A stretch of 7,689 nt of DNA from Rickettsiales bacterium (GTDB lineage: Bacteria > Pseudomonadota > Alphaproteobacteria > TMED127). A program made the translations under genes and the position numbers. The DNA lies in contig PBCD01000001.1 in NCBI GenBank assembly GCA_002717855.1, positions 1 through 7,689 of the forward strand. The letters run 5' to 3'. Below the pieces are notes generated by a model, which saw nothing but the letters and a program-made list of their open reading frames with translations, had not been told where the DNA came from and ran no database searches. This document shows, piece after piece, positions 7,223 through 7,689 of the stretch. Each line of letters opens with the position of its first letter. The stretch's first letter is position 1.

Positions 7223-7689
7223 ATGAATTTTAAAATAAAAAGTGATTTTCTCCCATCCGGGGATCAACCCGAAGCAATTCAACAATTATGTGACGGATTA
7301 AAGCAGAATAAAAAGGATCAAGTGCTTCTTGGGGTAACTGGATCTGGAAAAACATTTACAATGGCTAATGTTATAAAAAATTTGCAAAGACCTGCGTTAA
7401 TTTTTGCTCCAAACAAAACTCTTGCTGCTCAACTTTACAGTGAAATGAAAAGTTTTTTTCCTGAAAATTGTGTTGAATACTTTGTTTCATATTACGATTA
7501 TTACACGCCAGAAGCATATGTAGCTAGAACGGACACGTATATTGAAAAAGAATCCTCAATAAACGAACAGATTGATAGAATGAGACATTCAGCAACCCGG
7601 GCTTTATTAGAAAGAAGAGATACAATTATTGTTGCAAGCGTGTCTTGTATTTATGGCATAGGATCTGTTCAGGCCTATCAATCAATGAC
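7223..7689 (+). CDS. uvrB: Excinuclease ABC subunit B, N-terminal part, 3' end outside window
   Basis: UvrB verifies DNA lesions in nucleotide excision repair after loading by UvrA, then recruits UvrC to cut. The window holds 155 complete codons plus two bases, about a quarter of the usual protein of roughly 670 aa. Visible are the start region [13 protein letters not shown], the Walker A motif G37-VTGSGK-T44, [15 protein letters not shown] (62-76), and the tyrosine-rich beta-hairpin [15 protein letters not shown] (86-100) that clamps the damaged strand. These are followed by [20 protein letters not shown] and [12 protein letters not shown] (137-148). The ATG gives an N-terminus of the expected length. 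No Shine-Dalgarno is apparent in the preceding bases. It is divergent from aspC across 97 bp. The helicase C-terminal and UvrC-binding regions lie beyond the window. Confidence 0.97.
   Translation, partial: MNFKIKSDFLPSGDQPEAIQQLCDGLKQNKKDQVLLGVTGSGKTFTMANVIKNLQRPALIFAPNKTLAAQLYSEMKSFFPENCVEYFVSYYDYYTPEAYVARTDTYIEKESSINEQIDRMRHSATRALLERRDTIIVASVSCIYGIGSVQAYQSM

Noticed and set aside
1..7689. Mobile element, CRISPR array, tRNA/rRNA gene, toxin-antitoxin or defence system
   Set aside because: No repeats, transposase or integrase motifs, or RNA-gene signatures were seen; coding is nearly continuous and every gene falls in a known housekeeping family.

Overview
This is a very AT-rich, tightly packed bacterial chromosome segment made of ordinary housekeeping genes. 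The best fit is an alphaproteobacterium with a streamlined genome, of the SAR11/Pelagibacterales kind. The grounds are the low GC, tiny or absent intergenic gaps, near absence of Shine-Dalgarno sequences, the carA-carB-greA-trxB order (an arrangement I recall from alphaproteobacteria, not checked here), and an aspartate aminotransferase of the short type common in that class. The assignment is inference; no rRNA or other marker is present.

Layout, left to right. On the + strand the window opens inside carA (C-terminal glutaminase half only). This overlaps by 17 nt the GTG start of a complete carB, so both subunits of carbamoyl phosphate synthetase are encoded together. A 54-nt gap with a TATAAT box leads to greA (transcript cleavage factor), whose TAA stop overlaps the ATG of trxB (thioredoxin reductase) by one base. 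trxB runs tail-to-tail into a - strand pair and overlaps it by 8 nt. That pair, read right to left, is an aspartate aminotransferase (aspC) followed with zero spacing by a ketopantoate-reductase-family gene (panE-like). A 97-bp divergent intergenic region holds partly overlapping candidate promoters for aspC (-) and uvrB (+). The window ends 155 codons into uvrB. No stretch of more than about 100 bases lacks a gene.

How the genes work together: CarAB makes carbamoyl phosphate for pyrimidines and arginine, and CarB keeps the residues for ornithine and IMP/UMP control. GreA, TrxB and UvrB serve transcription, thiol redox balance and DNA repair. AspC links aspartate and glutamate to oxo acids. 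The panE-like product belongs to a 2-oxoacid-reducing family but lacks two asparagines known to bind ketopantoate in E. coli PanE, so its substrate is uncertain.

I found no mobile element, CRISPR array, RNA gene, defence locus or other novel system. The most interesting points are the altered active site of the PanE-like enzyme, its zero-gap coupling to the aminotransferase, the terminator-free convergent overlap, and long homopolymer runs inside trxB.
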